Positions 26,438 to 35,812 are shown, counted from the stretch's first letter. The stretch is 64,000 nt of DNA from an uncultured Bacteroidales bacterium (GCA_944323845.1 CALUUA010000004.1:62001-126000); one strand, 5' to 3'. Program-made: numbers and translations. The notes: a model not told the origin generated them from the letters alone.

Positions 26438-27715
26438 ATGGAAAACAGAAAATACGGTTTCGAGACCCTCCAGCTGAGGGCGGGACAGGAGATAGACCCG
26501 GTATCCAACGCTACGGCGGTTCCCCTTTACCAGACTACTGCATATGTCTTCGAGAATATGCAGCAGGGCGCGGATCTTTTCGCGCTGAAGACGCCGGGAA
26601 ACATCTACACACGTATCACCAACACTACCAATGATGTCTTCGAGAAGAGGATGGCTGCGCTGGAAGGCGGAGTGGCTTCGGTGGCCACGGCTTCCGGAAC
26701 TGCCGCTATTTTTCTGGCTGTGACGAACATATGCGGTCCCGGAGACAACATAGTGACCTCCCCGTTCCTGTACGGCGGGACTTTCACCATGTTCGAGATT
26801 ACGCTCAGGGACATGGGGATTCAGGTCAGGTTCGCGGAGAGCGACAGAGTGGAGGATCTGGAAAAGCTGACGGACGACCGCACGAAGGCCATATATCTGG
26901 AGATATTGGGCAATCCCGCCTTCAATGTCCCGGATTTCGAACCGATTGTCGATATGGCCCGCAGAAAGGGGATATGCGTGATGGTGGACAACACTTTCGG
27001 CTGCGGCGGCTATCTTTTCCAGCCTTTCAGCTGGGGAGCCAACGTTTCCATCCACTCTGCGACCAAGTGGATCTGCGGTCACGGCACCGCTCTCGGCGGA
27101 GTGGTGGTCGACGGAGGGAATTTCGACTGGACGCCTGAAAAATATCCGTTGCTGGCGGCTCCGGCAGAGAGCTACCACGGTCTTGTCTATAAGGAAGTCT
27201 TCGGCAATGCCGCCTTTGCCGGCAGGGTAAGGGTGGACGGCTTGAGGAACATCGGCGCATCCGCTTCTCCGTTCAATTCATTCCTGATGCTTCAGGGACT
27301 GGAAACGCTTTCGTTGAGAGTGGAGAGGTCATGCTCGAACGCCCTCGCCATAGCAGAGTTCCTGTCCCGTCATCCGAAGGTGTCGGCCGTGAGCTATACC
27401 GGCCTCCCGGACAATCCTTATCATGCCCTTGCTAAGAAGTATCTCCGCCACGGTTTCGGAGCCGTGCTTACTTTCCGCGTGAAAGGCGGTTTCGATGCGG
27501 CGGCCTCCCTGGTCAGCAAGCTGGGGCTGATCCTTCATGTGAGCAGCGTGGGGGATTCCAAGTCACTGATAGTCCATCCGGCTTCGACCACGCATTCCCA
27601 GCTCGGGGAGAAGGAGCAGATCGCCAGCGGCGTATATCCGGATCTGCTGAGGCTGTCAGTAGGGACGGAAAGCGTGGACGACCTCATATATGACCTCGAT
27701 CAGGCCTTGAAATAA
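26438..27715 (+). CDS. metY: O-acetylhomoserine sulfhydrylase (MetY-type)
   Basis: This 425-residue PLP enzyme of the Cys/Met-metabolism family has the PLP-binding Lys210 in HSATKWICGHG, the phosphate-anchoring ATASGTAAIF segment and the C-terminal HPASTTHSQL. It joins O-acetylhomoserine and sulfide (or methanethiol) to give homocysteine (or methionine) in the cytoplasm. The gene starts 16 bp after metX, clearly the same operon, and the substrate is the product of MetX. The length of about 425 suits O-acetylhomoserine sulfhydrylase better than cystathionine gamma-synthase (about 385). Confidence 0.94.
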   Translation: MENRKYGFETLQLRAGQEIDPVSNATAVPLYQTTAYVFENMQQGADLFALKTPGNIYTRITNTTNDVFEKRMAALEGGVASVATASGTAAIFLAVTNICGPGDNIVTSPFLYGGTFTMFEITLRDMGIQVRFAESDRVEDLEKLTDDRTKAIYLEILGNPAFNVPDFEPIVDMARRKGICVMVDNTFGCGGYLFQPFSWGANVSIHSATKWICGHGTALGGVVVDGGNFDWTPEKYPLLAAPAESYHGLVYKEVFGNAAFAGRVRVDGLRNIGASASPFNSFLMLQGLETLSLRVERSCSNALAIAEFLSRHPKVSAVSYTGLPDNPYHALAKKYLRHGFGAVLTFRVKGGFDAAASLVSKLGLILHVSSVGDSKSLIVHPASTTHSQLGEKEQIASGVYPDLLRLSVGTESVDDLIYDLDQALK

Positions 27716-27769
27716 GGGGTCATCCGACTTGTAACCTAATGTGAAAACGAACTTATAAACTGAAAAATC

Positions 27770-28774
27770 ATGAAAGTAGCTGTAGTAGGTGCCACCGGAC
27801 TTGTAGGCACCAGAATGCTGGAAGTGCTCGCGGAACGCGATTTTCCCGTAACCGAACTCCTGCCTGTGGCCTCATCCAGGTCAGTCGGCCGGAAAGTCTC
27901 CTTCAAGGGCCGCGAATGGACTGTCGTAAGCGCTGAAGACGCCATCGCAGCCAGACCGGATCTCGCTCTTTTTTCTGCCGGAGCCGGCGCCTCCAGAGAA
28001 CTCGCCCCTAAATTCGCGGAGGTCGGATGCCGTGTCGTGGACAATTCTTCATGCTGGAGGATGGATCCGTCGAAGAAGCTCGTCGTTCCTGAAATCAACG
28101 GCGATGCCATCACGGCGGATGACTATATCATAGCGAATCCGAACTGCTCCACGATACAGATGCTCATGCCGCTGGCCCCTCTGCACAGAGCATTCAGGAT
28201 ACGCAGGATAGTCGTCTCCACATACCAGTCTGTCACAGGGACAGGATACAAGGCCCTCGATCAGATGGAAGCGGAGCGCGCAGGAAAGAAATGGGGTGAA
28301 TATCCTGCCGTCTATCCTTATCCTATAGATGAAAACATACTTCCTCACATAGATTCTTTCCTGGAGACGGGCTATACGAAAGAGGAGATGAAGATGGTGA
28401 ACGAGACCCACAAGATTCTGGACGAGAATATTCTGGTGTCTCCTACCACGGTCCGCGTACCTGTCAAGGGCGGGCATTCGGAGTCGGTCAATGTCGAATT
28501 CGAGAACGACTTCACTCTTGAGGAGGTCCGCAGGCTGATTTCAGAGGCTCCGGGCTGTGTCCTTCAGGATGATCCGGCCAATAACATATATCCTATGCCT
28601 CTTTATGCCTGGGGACACGATGAGGTCTATGTGGGCCGTATCCGTCGGGATCCGTCTGTCCGTTACGGGCTGAACCTCTGGTGCGTCGCGGACAATCTCC
28701 GGAAGGGCGCAGCCACCAATGCTGTGCAGATCGCGCAGTATATGATCTCGAAAGGATTCCTTCCTGAAAGATAA
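27770..28774 (+). CDS. asd: Aspartate-semialdehyde dehydrogenase
   Basis: This 334-residue protein has the NADP-binding loop GATGLVG at its N-terminus, the catalytic Cys126 in NPNCST and the substrate-binding GGHSESVNVEF. It reduces aspartyl phosphate to aspartate semialdehyde, the branch point to lysine, threonine and methionine. It lies 54 bp after metY; no TAnnTTTG box is visible in the gap, so co-transcription with metX-metY is likely. The length is standard for the family. Confidence 0.96.
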   Translation: MKVAVVGATGLVGTRMLEVLAERDFPVTELLPVASSRSVGRKVSFKGREWTVVSAEDAIAARPDLALFSAGAGASRELAPKFAEVGCRVVDNSSCWRMDPSKKLVVPEINGDAITADDYIIANPNCSTIQMLMPLAPLHRAFRIRRIVVSTYQSVTGTGYKALDQMEAERAGKKWGEYPAVYPYPIDENILPHIDSFLETGYTKEEMKMVNETHKILDENILVSPTTVRVPVKGGHSESVNVEFENDFTLEEVRRLISEAPGCVLQDDPANNIYPMPLYAWGHDEVYVGRIRRDPSVRYGLNLWCVADNLRKGAATNAVQIAQYMISKGFLPER

Positions 28775-28792
28775 AAGCCGGCAGACGAAGGT

Positions 28793-29284
28793 ATGGAAGT
28801 GGTCGTAGGAGTATTGGCGGTTCTCGCCGGAATCATCGGGATATTGGGCAGCATCCTTCCCGCATTGCCCGGCCCGCCGTTGAGCTGGGCGGGCATGCTG
28901 CTCCTGTATTTCTGGGGAGGGACGAACGGCAGGGGAGAGGAAATGTCCCTGACCATTTTGCTGGTGATGCTGGCGGTGACCATCATCGTGACGGTGCTCG
29001 ATTATCTCATCCCTTCTTATCTGACCAAGGCTACAGGCGGCTCGAAGGCGGCGGAACGGGGTACGTTCATCGGCATGATATTGGGTATTTTCATCCTGCC
29101 TCCGTGGGGAATGATCATTTTTTCCTTCCTCGGGGCTTTTCTCGCCGAAATCATATTCGCCGAAAAGAAAGGTTCGGAAGCCCTGAAGTCGGCTTTCGGC
29201 TCTCTTCTGGGCTTTTTGGTCGGTACGGGCGTGAAACTTGTCGCCTGCGGCGTGATGATGTACTATATCATAGTCTATCTATAG
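28793..29284 (+). CDS. DUF456 membrane protein
   Basis: This 163-residue integral membrane protein has three to five helices. The Gly/Pro-rich first loop (LPALPGPPLSWAG) and the middle GTFIGMILGIFILPPWGM segment are characteristic of DUF456. The function is unknown. It starts 18 bp after asd and overlaps the stop of the convergent aminopeptidase gene by 6 bp, so there is no room for a classical terminator between them. Confidence 0.85.
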   Translation: MEVVVGVLAVLAGIIGILGSILPALPGPPLSWAGMLLLYFWGGTNGRGEEMSLTILLVMLAVTIIVTVLDYLIPSYLTKATGGSKAAERGTFIGMILGIFILPPWGMIIFSFLGAFLAEIIFAEKKGSEALKSAFGSLLGFLVGTGVKLVACGVMMYYIIVYL

Positions 29285-30724
29285 GCCTGCGGACATCGCG
29301 GCTTCCACATCGTCTGCCTTTATCGGCAGGCGATGCGGGCCGAGTCTGCGGCATCCGTCTTCTGTGATCAGCAAATCGTCTTCCAGCCTGATGCCGCCGA
29401 AGTCTATATATTTCTCCACTGCGCCATAGTTTACCATGCCCTTGTCCGTGCCTTCCTTTTTCCATTTGGAGATGAGGGCAGGGATGAAATATATCCCTGG
29501 CTCATCGGTGATGACATGTCCGGGTTTCAGTTTCCTGGCCATCCTGAGCGAGCCGAGTCCCGGCATGGATGCTCTGGTCTGGTCCGGGTCATAGCCTACG
29601 AGGTCTTCACCGAGATCTTCCATGTCGTGGACGTCAATACCCATGTTGTGCCCGAGCCCGTGCGGCATGAACAGGCCGGCTATGCCTTCTGCTACCATGT
29701 CGTCGATGCGGCCGGTCACCAGCCCGAGCGATTTCAGCCCGTCCAGCATCTTCGCCGCCACTGCCAGATGTACTTCGCGGTAAGGAACCCCCGGGGAGGC
29801 CAGCCGGAAGGCCAGTTCGTTGCACTCTTCCACGATGTCGTATATCCCGCGCTGTTTCTGCGTGAATTTGCCGCTGCATGGCAGGGTTCTGGTAAAGTCC
29901 GATGCATAGTGCGTATTGCTTTCCGCCCCCGCATCTATGAGCAGCATCCTGCCGGGAGTGATGACCTGATGGTGGGAATGATTGTGCAGGGTCTCCCCGT
30001 TCTGCGACAGAATAGTCGTAAAGGAGACGCCCCAGCCTTTCGATATGGTCACCCCTTCCATTTTCCCGACAATATCCTGCTCCATCGCTCCCGGCCTGCA
30101 TTCCTGCCGCGCCGCAGTGTGCATCAGCCATCCGATTTCGCAGGCCTTGTCTATCTCTTCTATTTCGCATGCTTCCTTTATGAGTCTCATGGATATTACG
30201 GCCTTCGTCAGTTCGAGCGAAGCCGTCGTTTCTCGGCTGTCTGCGGGGCCTGTCCTGCGGACATTTTCAGCCGGACATCCCATCAGTCCGGAAAGCAGCA
30301 TGGTGTTGTAGTATCTGGACGCCGGAAGGAAATGCACCGTCCGTCCCGTTTCCCTCGCTTTCCGCACCGTTTCCGCGAATCCTGCATACGGGGCGGTCTT
30401 CCAGACTCCGACAAGCTCTCCCTTCGATGCCACGGACGGCTGCGGCCCCATCCAGATGATATCGTCTATGTCCACATCGTTCCCGTACAGGACTTCCTCT
30501 CCGGTATCCAGATCCAGAACCGCCGCAAATCCCGGCTCGTCTATCCCCCAGAAATACAGGAAAGAACTCTCCTGCCTGAATTTGTAGTCATTCCCGCGAT
30601 AGTTCTGCGGAGCTTCGACATTTCCCGGGAAGACCGCTATGCCGAGTTTTCCCTCATTTCCGGTTGCTCTCATTCTTTCGAGCAATGTTTTCCGTCTTCT
30701 GACGTATATTTCCTTTTCGAACAT
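29279..30724 (-). CDS. pepP: Xaa-Pro aminopeptidase (aminopeptidase P, M24B)
   Basis: The protein of about 481 residues has an aminopeptidase-P N-terminal domain (residues about 1-150) and a pita-bread metallopeptidase domain. The expected metal ligands are visible: the two Asp of L-I-D-A-G-A-x11-D-F-T-R-T, His in GLGHNMG, Glu in DEPGIYF and Glu in IRLEDDLL. It removes the N-terminal residue from peptides with proline at position 2. The start at 30724 was chosen because the promoter at 30762-30792 lies directly upstream and the conserved N-terminus begins there; the open frame runs back to 30901, upstream of that promoter. Confidence 0.93.
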   Translation of the reverse strand: MFEKEIYVRRRKTLLERMRATGNEGKLGIAVFPGNVEAPQNYRGNDYKFRQESSFLYFWGIDEPGFAAVLDLDTGEEVLYGNDVDIDDIIWMGPQPSVASKGELVGVWKTAPYAGFAETVRKARETGRTVHFLPASRYYNTMLLSGLMGCPAENVRRTGPADSRETTASLELTKAVISMRLIKEACEIEEIDKACEIGWLMHTAARQECRPGAMEQDIVGKMEGVTISKGWGVSFTTILSQNGETLHNHSHHQVITPGRMLLIDAGAESNTHYASDFTRTLPCSGKFTQKQRGIYDIVEECNELAFRLASPGVPYREVHLAVAAKMLDGLKSLGLVTGRIDDMVAEGIAGLFMPHGLGHNMGIDVHDMEDLGEDLVGYDPDQTRASMPGLGSLRMARKLKPGHVITDEPGIYFIPALISKWKKEGTDKGMVNYGAVEKYIDFGGIRLEDDLLITEDGCRRLGPHRLPIKADDVEAAMSAGL

Positions 30725-30761
30725 GGCTGCTATGAATTTCAGGCCGTTGTCACGGCAATGC

Positions 30762-30792
30762 CAAATATAATACAATGTCGGATAGAAAACAA
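30762..30792 (-). promoter_or_regulatory. Promoter of pepP
   Basis: On the minus strand TTG (30792-30790), 20 nt, then TATATTTG (30769-30762). This is a full consensus match 38 bp before the pepP start codon. Confidence 0.75.
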
Positions 30793-30872
30793 CTTCCGCC
30801 GCGCCAAAAACAAATGAAAGAGCCGGCACCCCGCGGTCCCGACTCCTTCTACTTATGGAATTAGCGGAAATT

Positions 30873-33107
30873 TTAAGCCAGTTTCCTGGAAGCCCGTGCA
30901 TAATGCTTCAGCGAGATGCAGAGCTGTTCGGACTCCTGTACCAGATTCAGGTACATGTAAGCCATGGTCAGGTTCAGGTTCTTTTCCTGAATGTCTGTCA
31001 TGAGGGCTTTGCGCAGGTCGGAGAACTTTATCTGAAGTTTGCTCAAGGCCTCTTCCTGGGCTCTCATGCCTTCATAGTCCCTGTTCTTGAAATGTCCGGC
31101 CAGATTATGGATCGTGTCCACCAGTTCGTCGCGCACTGTGCTGAAAGCCTTGCAATATTCTTCCGGAATCGGCGTGAAATTGTTGTCCACGTGTTCGTAA
31201 GCAGGCTCGCAGATCCGTCGCAGCGAGTAGTACACCTGTTCCATGTAATTGAATGCGGTGTGGAACCACGCGCTCTTCTTCAGGCCCGTTTCCGGATCTA
31301 CCATCCTCAGACAGACAGTCTCCTTCTTGCGCAGGCTCTTCAGTCTGGTCTTGTAGTTCTTCAGATCGGTCACTGTCCGTTTCAGCGTCCTGACATTCTC
31401 TTGCATCAGACCGTCGGTAACGGATGTGTACCGGGCAGCCATTTCATCGAGGAATGCCTTGTCGTTTTCAGCCACGTATTTAAGGAACGGCGCCCATACC
31501 TGCTTCTTGTCGGTTATCCGGAGGATGTCGTAGTAGGCCTTGTCGCCCTTGGAGGTGTCGTCTTTCTCCTTGTATTTTATGTTGCTGTGAATCAGCACGG
31601 CCAGACCGGCTACCACTATTATGACAGTGACTACTGTGCCGCCGAATGACATCAGGAGAGCTATGAAGAACGCGCTTATGAATGCTATCGCCGCTGTCAG
31701 GAACCATCCTCCGATGACCGAGAGGACTCCGGTTATCCTGAACACAGCGCTTTCCCTGCTCCATGCACGGTCGGCAAGCGATGTACCCATGGCTACCATG
31801 AATGTGACATAAGTAGTGGAGAGCGGAAGTTTGAGCGATGTTCCCAGGGCAATGAGCAGCGATGCCACCACGAGGTTTACCGATGCCCTGACCACATCGT
31901 AAGCGGCGTTGTCCTCGATGTCCAGACCGGTCTTGTCGAACCTCTTGTCTATCCATTTCCTGACCTTGAGAGGTGTGGCGGAAACGATGAAATTCGCAGT
32001 GGAATTGCTCCATCTTACTATGCTTCTGGCAGCTTTGGAAGAGCCGAACATCTCGTCCCCTTCGTCCTGACGTGCCAGATTGATCTCCGTTTTGGTCACG
32101 TTGTGCGCTTTCTTGGAAGTGGCGAGTGCGATGACCATCACCACGCCGGCGGCTATGAGGAATATCAGCGGAGTGGAAGCCGATTCGTTAAGTACGCCCA
32201 TCATGTGGCCTGACGGATTTCCGCCTCCGGCTTCCATATAATCCAGATATGAGGAGTATCCGGCGAGTGGCACGCCTATGAAGTTCACAAGGTCGTTGCC
32301 GGCGAATGCCATGGCGAGGGCGAAGGTGCCTATCAGCACGATGACCTTGAATACGTTCACTTTAAGGAAATGCAGTATCTGCATGAGTATCGTGAAGAAT
32401 ACCAGACAGCCTCCCAGAAGCATCCATGTGTGCTCTTCAATCCATGTCTTCACATCGGCAGTCATGAACGACAGGTCCTTGGTGCCTTTGAACAGCATGA
32501 AATACACGATGGCCGTAGCGGCGATTCCTCCGTAGATGCCTATTTTCCATTTCAGTCCCTTGTGGAAGTCGAATGTGAAGATAAGTCTGGCTATGTATTG
32601 TATGAGAGAACCGCAGACGAATGCGATTGCCACGGATACGAATATGGCCATGATTACCGACAGGGCCTTTTCCGTATTCATGTAGTCCGCGAATCCGAGT
32701 CCGGTATCCGCACCGGCCATCTTGATGATAGTGAGAGCGAAAGTGGCTCCGAGCAGTTCGAATACCAGAGATACGGTAGTGGAGGTCGGCATTCCGAGGG
32801 AATTGAAGACGTCGAGCAGGATGATGTCCGTGACCATTACGGCCAGAAAGATGTACATCAGTTCCTGGAACGCGAACTGTTCAGGCCTGAAGATGCCGTG
32901 TCGGGCGAAGTCCATCATTCCGTTGCTCATGATGGCTCCCAGAAAAACGCCCGTGGCGGCTACTATGATGATTGTCCTGAACCTGGCGACTTTCGCGCCG
33001 ATAGCTGAATTGAGGAAGTTGACTGCATCGTTGCTGACACCGACCCAGAGGTCGGATATGGCAAGGATGAATAGGAATATCACAAATCCCAGATATATCC
33101 AGTCCAT
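30873..33107 (-). CDS. Pit-family inorganic phosphate transporter with fused PhoU-like tail
   Basis: The 744-residue protein begins with a PHO4/Pit transporter: duplicated signature GVSNDAVNFLNSAIG near the N-terminus and GMPTSTT at about residue 124, the second repeat unit at about 260-480 (GNDLVNFIG; LPLSTTYV). The last 220 residues or so are soluble, helical and heptad-rich, resembling a PhoU domain. It imports phosphate with a cation. Pit and PhoU are separate genes in many bacteria, so a fused regulator domain is notable though not unique. The gene is divergent from the PhoB/PhoR-like pair and shares a symmetric Pho-box region with it. Confidence 0.9.
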   Translation of the reverse strand: MDWIYLGFVIFLFILAISDLWVGVSNDAVNFLNSAIGAKVARFRTIIIVAATGVFLGAIMSNGMMDFARHGIFRPEQFAFQELMYIFLAVMVTDIILLDVFNSLGMPTSTTVSLVFELLGATFALTIIKMAGADTGLGFADYMNTEKALSVIMAIFVSVAIAFVCGSLIQYIARLIFTFDFHKGLKWKIGIYGGIAATAIVYFMLFKGTKDLSFMTADVKTWIEEHTWMLLGGCLVFFTILMQILHFLKVNVFKVIVLIGTFALAMAFAGNDLVNFIGVPLAGYSSYLDYMEAGGGNPSGHMMGVLNESASTPLIFLIAAGVVMVIALATSKKAHNVTKTEINLARQDEGDEMFGSSKAARSIVRWSNSTANFIVSATPLKVRKWIDKRFDKTGLDIEDNAAYDVVRASVNLVVASLLIALGTSLKLPLSTTYVTFMVAMGTSLADRAWSRESAVFRITGVLSVIGGWFLTAAIAFISAFFIALLMSFGGTVVTVIIVVAGLAVLIHSNIKYKEKDDTSKGDKAYYDILRITDKKQVWAPFLKYVAENDKAFLDEMAARYTSVTDGLMQENVRTLKRTVTDLKNYKTRLKSLRKKETVCLRMVDPETGLKKSAWFHTAFNYMEQVYYSLRRICEPAYEHVDNNFTPIPEEYCKAFSTVRDELVDTIHNLAGHFKNRDYEGMRAQEEALSKLQIKFSDLRKALMTDIQEKNLNLTMAYMYLNLVQESEQLCISLKHYARASRKLA

Positions 33108-33134
33108 AAAAATTATGAGTTATAGTTTCAGGCG

Positions 33135-33142
33135 CAAAAATA
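33135..33142 (-). promoter_or_regulatory. -7 box of the phosphate transporter gene
   Basis: On the minus strand this reads TATTTTTG, a perfect -7 box, 28 bp before the start codon. There is no TTG at -33; in its place, just upstream, is the direct repeat at 33171-33190. This suits a promoter that needs an activator. Confidence 0.6.
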
Positions 33143-33170
33143 ATCCTACTATGTTGGGTTTCTGTTGCAG

Positions 33171-33218
33171 AAATGTTAAAAAATTGTTACGGGATTCCGT
33201 AACAATTAATTTACATTC
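33171..33218. promoter_or_regulatory. Two mirror-image Pho-box-like elements between pit and phoB-like genes
   Basis: On the minus strand TAACA occurs at 33189-33185 and 33178-33174, and on the plus strand TAACA at 33200-33204 and TTACA at 33211-33215. Both pairs have an 11-bp period. The two elements are inverted relative to each other and form a perfect 11-bp palindrome (33182-33192 and 33197-33207, centre GATT). The outer repeat of each lies 31-32 bp from the respective -7 box, so each covers the position just upstream of -33. PhoB-type regulators bind direct repeats with an 11-bp period, so this is a plausible operator for the neighbouring regulator. Confidence 0.6.
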
Positions 33219-33247
33219 CAGTAAGGCCGCGAATAAAAGAAAAAACA

Positions 33248-33255
33248 TACCTTTG
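33248..33255 (+). promoter_or_regulatory. -7 box of the phoB-like gene
   Basis: TACCTTTG is a perfect -7 box, 73 bp before the chosen start codon. No TTG lies at -33, and the Pho-box-like repeat ends about 32 bp upstream. Confidence 0.6.
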
Positions 33256-33328
33256 TCCCGATGATTGCCGGACATCCGTCCGGGATCTTTTTTTGAGGCG
33301 GCCGGACGAATTGCCGGCAGGCATAACA

Positions 33329-34027
33329 ATGAATCGTATGGACAAGAAAAGGATAATGGTCGTGGACGATGAGCCGGACATCCGCGAAATACTTCAGTTC
33401 AACCTTGAGAACGCAGGTTATGAGGTAGTGCCGGCGGCATCGGCGGAGGCGGCTCTCGAGCTTTGTGGCCAGGGGGTGGATCTGATATTGCTGGATGTGA
33501 TGATGGAGGGCATGTCGGGATTCAAGATGGCGGAAGTGCTCAGGAAAGAAAGGCACAGCCAGATTCCTATAATATTCCTGACAGCCAGAAGTGCGGAAAA
33601 CGATCTGCTGACAGGGTTTTCAGCCGGAGGGGATGACTATATCGCCAAGCCTTTTTCGATAAACGAGGTGCTGGCGAGAGTCCGGGCGGTGCTCAAAAGG
33701 AGCGGCATGGCCAGACAGGAGAAGGTGCAGGACGAGATACTTCTCGGCAAGCTGAAGATAGATGTGGCGAGGAAAATGGTGTATGTGGACGGGGTCGCCG
33801 TGGTCCTTCCGAAAAAGGAACTGGAGATACTGACGCTTCTGGCCTCGCATCCCGGCAGGATATATTCCAGAGAGGAAATGATAAACGAATTGTGGGACGA
33901 TGCCCCGTATGTGCTGGACAGGACTGTGGATGTGCATATTGCGAGGATAAGGAGCAAGCTCGGGATATGCAAGTCATATCTTACGAACAGGTCCGGCTAC
34001 GGATATTCGATGAATGCAGAAGAATAG
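33329..34027 (+). CDS. PhoB/OmpR-family response regulator
   Basis: The product of about 232 residues has a receiver domain (acidic pair DDEPD; phospho-acceptor Asp56 in LLDVMMEGM; Lys in AKPFS) and a C-terminal winged-helix DNA-binding domain (KELEILTLL, RTVDVHIARIRSKLG, RSGYGYS). It pairs with the histidine kinase that starts 33 bp later and is divergent from a phosphate transporter. A PhoB-like role in phosphate starvation is likely but inferred from context. Start alternatives are 33338 (ATG) and an upstream TTG at 33293; 33329 is the first ATG after the promoter. Confidence 0.92.
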   Translation: MNRMDKKRIMVVDDEPDIREILQFNLENAGYEVVPAASAEAALELCGQGVDLILLDVMMEGMSGFKMAEVLRKERHSQIPIIFLTARSAENDLLTGFSAGGDDYIAKPFSINEVLARVRAVLKRSGMARQEKVQDEILLGKLKIDVARKMVYVDGVAVVLPKKELEILTLLASHPGRIYSREEMINELWDDAPYVLDRTVDVHIARIRSKLGICKSYLTNRSGYGYSMNAEE

Positions 34028-34060
34028 AAGGCGGAAAGTGTCGTCCGCATCCCGTAACAG

Positions 34061-35788
34061 ATGAATATGAAAATCAGAAAAAGGTCATACAAGAGACAGC
34101 TGTTGATATATTTCGCGGCTGTTTTCGCGCTTTTTGCCGTCCTGCTCATACTTTTCCAGTTCCGCAGCGACAAGACGGGCAGGAAACTGATGCTGCAGGA
34201 CAGGCTTTCATGTTATGCGGATATCATCGCCCAGTCGGATGACTATTCGTCTACGGTGGAGCTTTTTCCTCCGGAACTCAGGGTGACTGTCATCGACAAG
34301 AACGGAAATGTGCTTTTCGACTCTGTGGAGGACAGGATGGCGATGGACAACCATGCCTCGCGCCCGGAGGTGAAGGAGGCTATCAGAGGCAAGGAGGGCG
34401 GTTCTATCCGTAAATCCGATACCGTCGGCATAAATTATTTCTATTATGCGAAGTCCTACGGCGGCTATATCGTCAGGATGGCCCTGCCTTTCGAGTACGA
34501 TGTGAAAAAGGCCCTGCGCCCTGATTCGGTCTTCATCCTCATAGTCGTGCTGGTCTTCCTCATCGCCCTTTTCTTCATCATTTTCCTTTCCGACAAGTTC
34601 GGTGAGGGTGTGTCGCGGCTGCACAGGTTCGCCGAGGCTGCGGAAAAAGGACAGGTGGACTACGAGAACATGTCTTTTCCCGATTCCGAGCTCGGAGACA
34701 TCGGCAAGCAGATGTTGAGGAGTTACTACAGGCTGGAGCAGAGCAACCAGATTATCGCCCTCGAAAAGGAAAGGCTGCTCCTGCATCTGCATTATTATGA
34801 CGGAGGCATAGCCATCTTTTCGCAGGAGCGCAGGAAGGTCTACGCGAACGCGAAATTCGTCCAGTTCGTGAACCTGATGCTGGACCGGCCCACTCCTGAT
34901 CTGGATTCCCTCTGGGACAATGAAATATTCCGACCTGCGGCCGAATTCGTCGCCCGCAATACCAGAAATTCCCGGGTGGACAATGTTCCTGTCTTCCAGT
35001 ACAATATAACCAAAGGCGCGCGCACATATACGCTTCAGGTGCTTGTATATCCGGACAATGGCTGCGAAATTTCCGTCAATGATGTCACCGATGTGGAGAA
35101 GAACAGGGTCATGAAGCAGCAGATGACGAACAACATCGCGCATGAACTGCGTACCCCTGTCAGCAGCATCAGGGGATATCTGGAAACCTTGACCGTGTGC
35201 AAGGATATTTCGGCTGAAAAGCGTGCCATGTTTCTGGACAGGGCTTATGTCCAGGTGATGAGATTATCGGATCTTATCAGGGATATAGGCCTGATCACCA
35301 AGATAGAAGAGGCTCCGGAACAGCTTTTCAAGGAGAAGGTGAATCTGAAAAATGTCGTGGACGAGGTATCGGACGAGCTGCGTGACAGGCTGGACGCGAT
35401 GGGGATTCTGGTAGAGAATGCCCTCGAACCGGACCTGACGGTGAACGGGAATCCGAGCCTCCTGTATGCCGTATTCCGAAATCTGATGGAAAACAGTCTC
35501 AAGTACGGAGGCCGCGAAATAAAGATTCATGTCGAGTGCTACGCAAAAGGCGACGGATATTGCCACTTCTCGTATTACGATACCGGCAAAGGTGTCCCTG
35601 AGGAGCATCTGTCGAAGATTTTCGAGAGGTTCTACAGGGTATCCGAGGGTCGCACCCGCGATGACGGCGGCTCGGGACTCGGACTGTCCATAGTCAGGAA
35701 TGCGATAGCTTTCCATAAAGGCGATGTACGTGCCTTGAACCGCAAGGGCGGAGGCCTCGAATTCATATTCTCCCTCAGCGAAATATAG
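34061..35788 (+). CDS. Sensor histidine kinase, PhoR-like
   Basis: This 575-residue kinase has two membrane helices (about 15-30 and 158-180) enclosing a periplasmic sensor of about 125 residues. It then has a linker (HAMP-like) and a PAS-like domain (about 215-340), a HisKA domain with His361 (IAHELRTPVSS) and an ATPase domain (N box FRNLMENSLKYGG; DTGKGVPEEHL; GGSGLGLSIV). It should phosphorylate the regulator encoded just before it. The sensor domain contains no motif that identifies the signal; phosphate status, perhaps through the PhoU-like tail of the divergent transporter, is an inference. ATG at 34067 is an alternative start. Confidence 0.93.
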   Translation: MNMKIRKRSYKRQLLIYFAAVFALFAVLLILFQFRSDKTGRKLMLQDRLSCYADIIAQSDDYSSTVELFPPELRVTVIDKNGNVLFDSVEDRMAMDNHASRPEVKEAIRGKEGGSIRKSDTVGINYFYYAKSYGGYIVRMALPFEYDVKKALRPDSVFILIVVLVFLIALFFIIFLSDKFGEGVSRLHRFAEAAEKGQVDYENMSFPDSELGDIGKQMLRSYYRLEQSNQIIALEKERLLLHLHYYDGGIAIFSQERRKVYANAKFVQFVNLMLDRPTPDLDSLWDNEIFRPAAEFVARNTRNSRVDNVPVFQYNITKGARTYTLQVLVYPDNGCEISVNDVTDVEKNRVMKQQMTNNIAHELRTPVSSIRGYLETLTVCKDISAEKRAMFLDRAYVQVMRLSDLIRDIGLITKIEEAPEQLFKEKVNLKNVVDEVSDELRDRLDAMGILVENALEPDLTVNGNPSLLYAVFRNLMENSLKYGGREIKIHVECYAKGDGYCHFSYYDTGKGVPEEHLSKIFERFYRVSEGRTRDDGGSGLGLSIVRNAIAFHKGDVRALNRKGGGLEFIFSLSEI

Positions 35789-35804
35789 TTTCGCGTAAAA
35801 CTTG

Positions 35805-35812
35805 TATCTTTG
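35805..35812 (+). promoter_or_regulatory. -7 box before lolD
   Basis: TATCTTTG is a perfect -7 box located 26 bp before the lolD start codon and 17 bp after the kinase stop. No clear TTG is seen at -33. Confidence 0.55.

Noticed and set aside
29333-31649. Rightward frames 29333-30817 and 30855-31649
   Set aside because: They lie opposite pepP and the Pit transporter, both of which have conserved catalytic or signature motifs and promoters.
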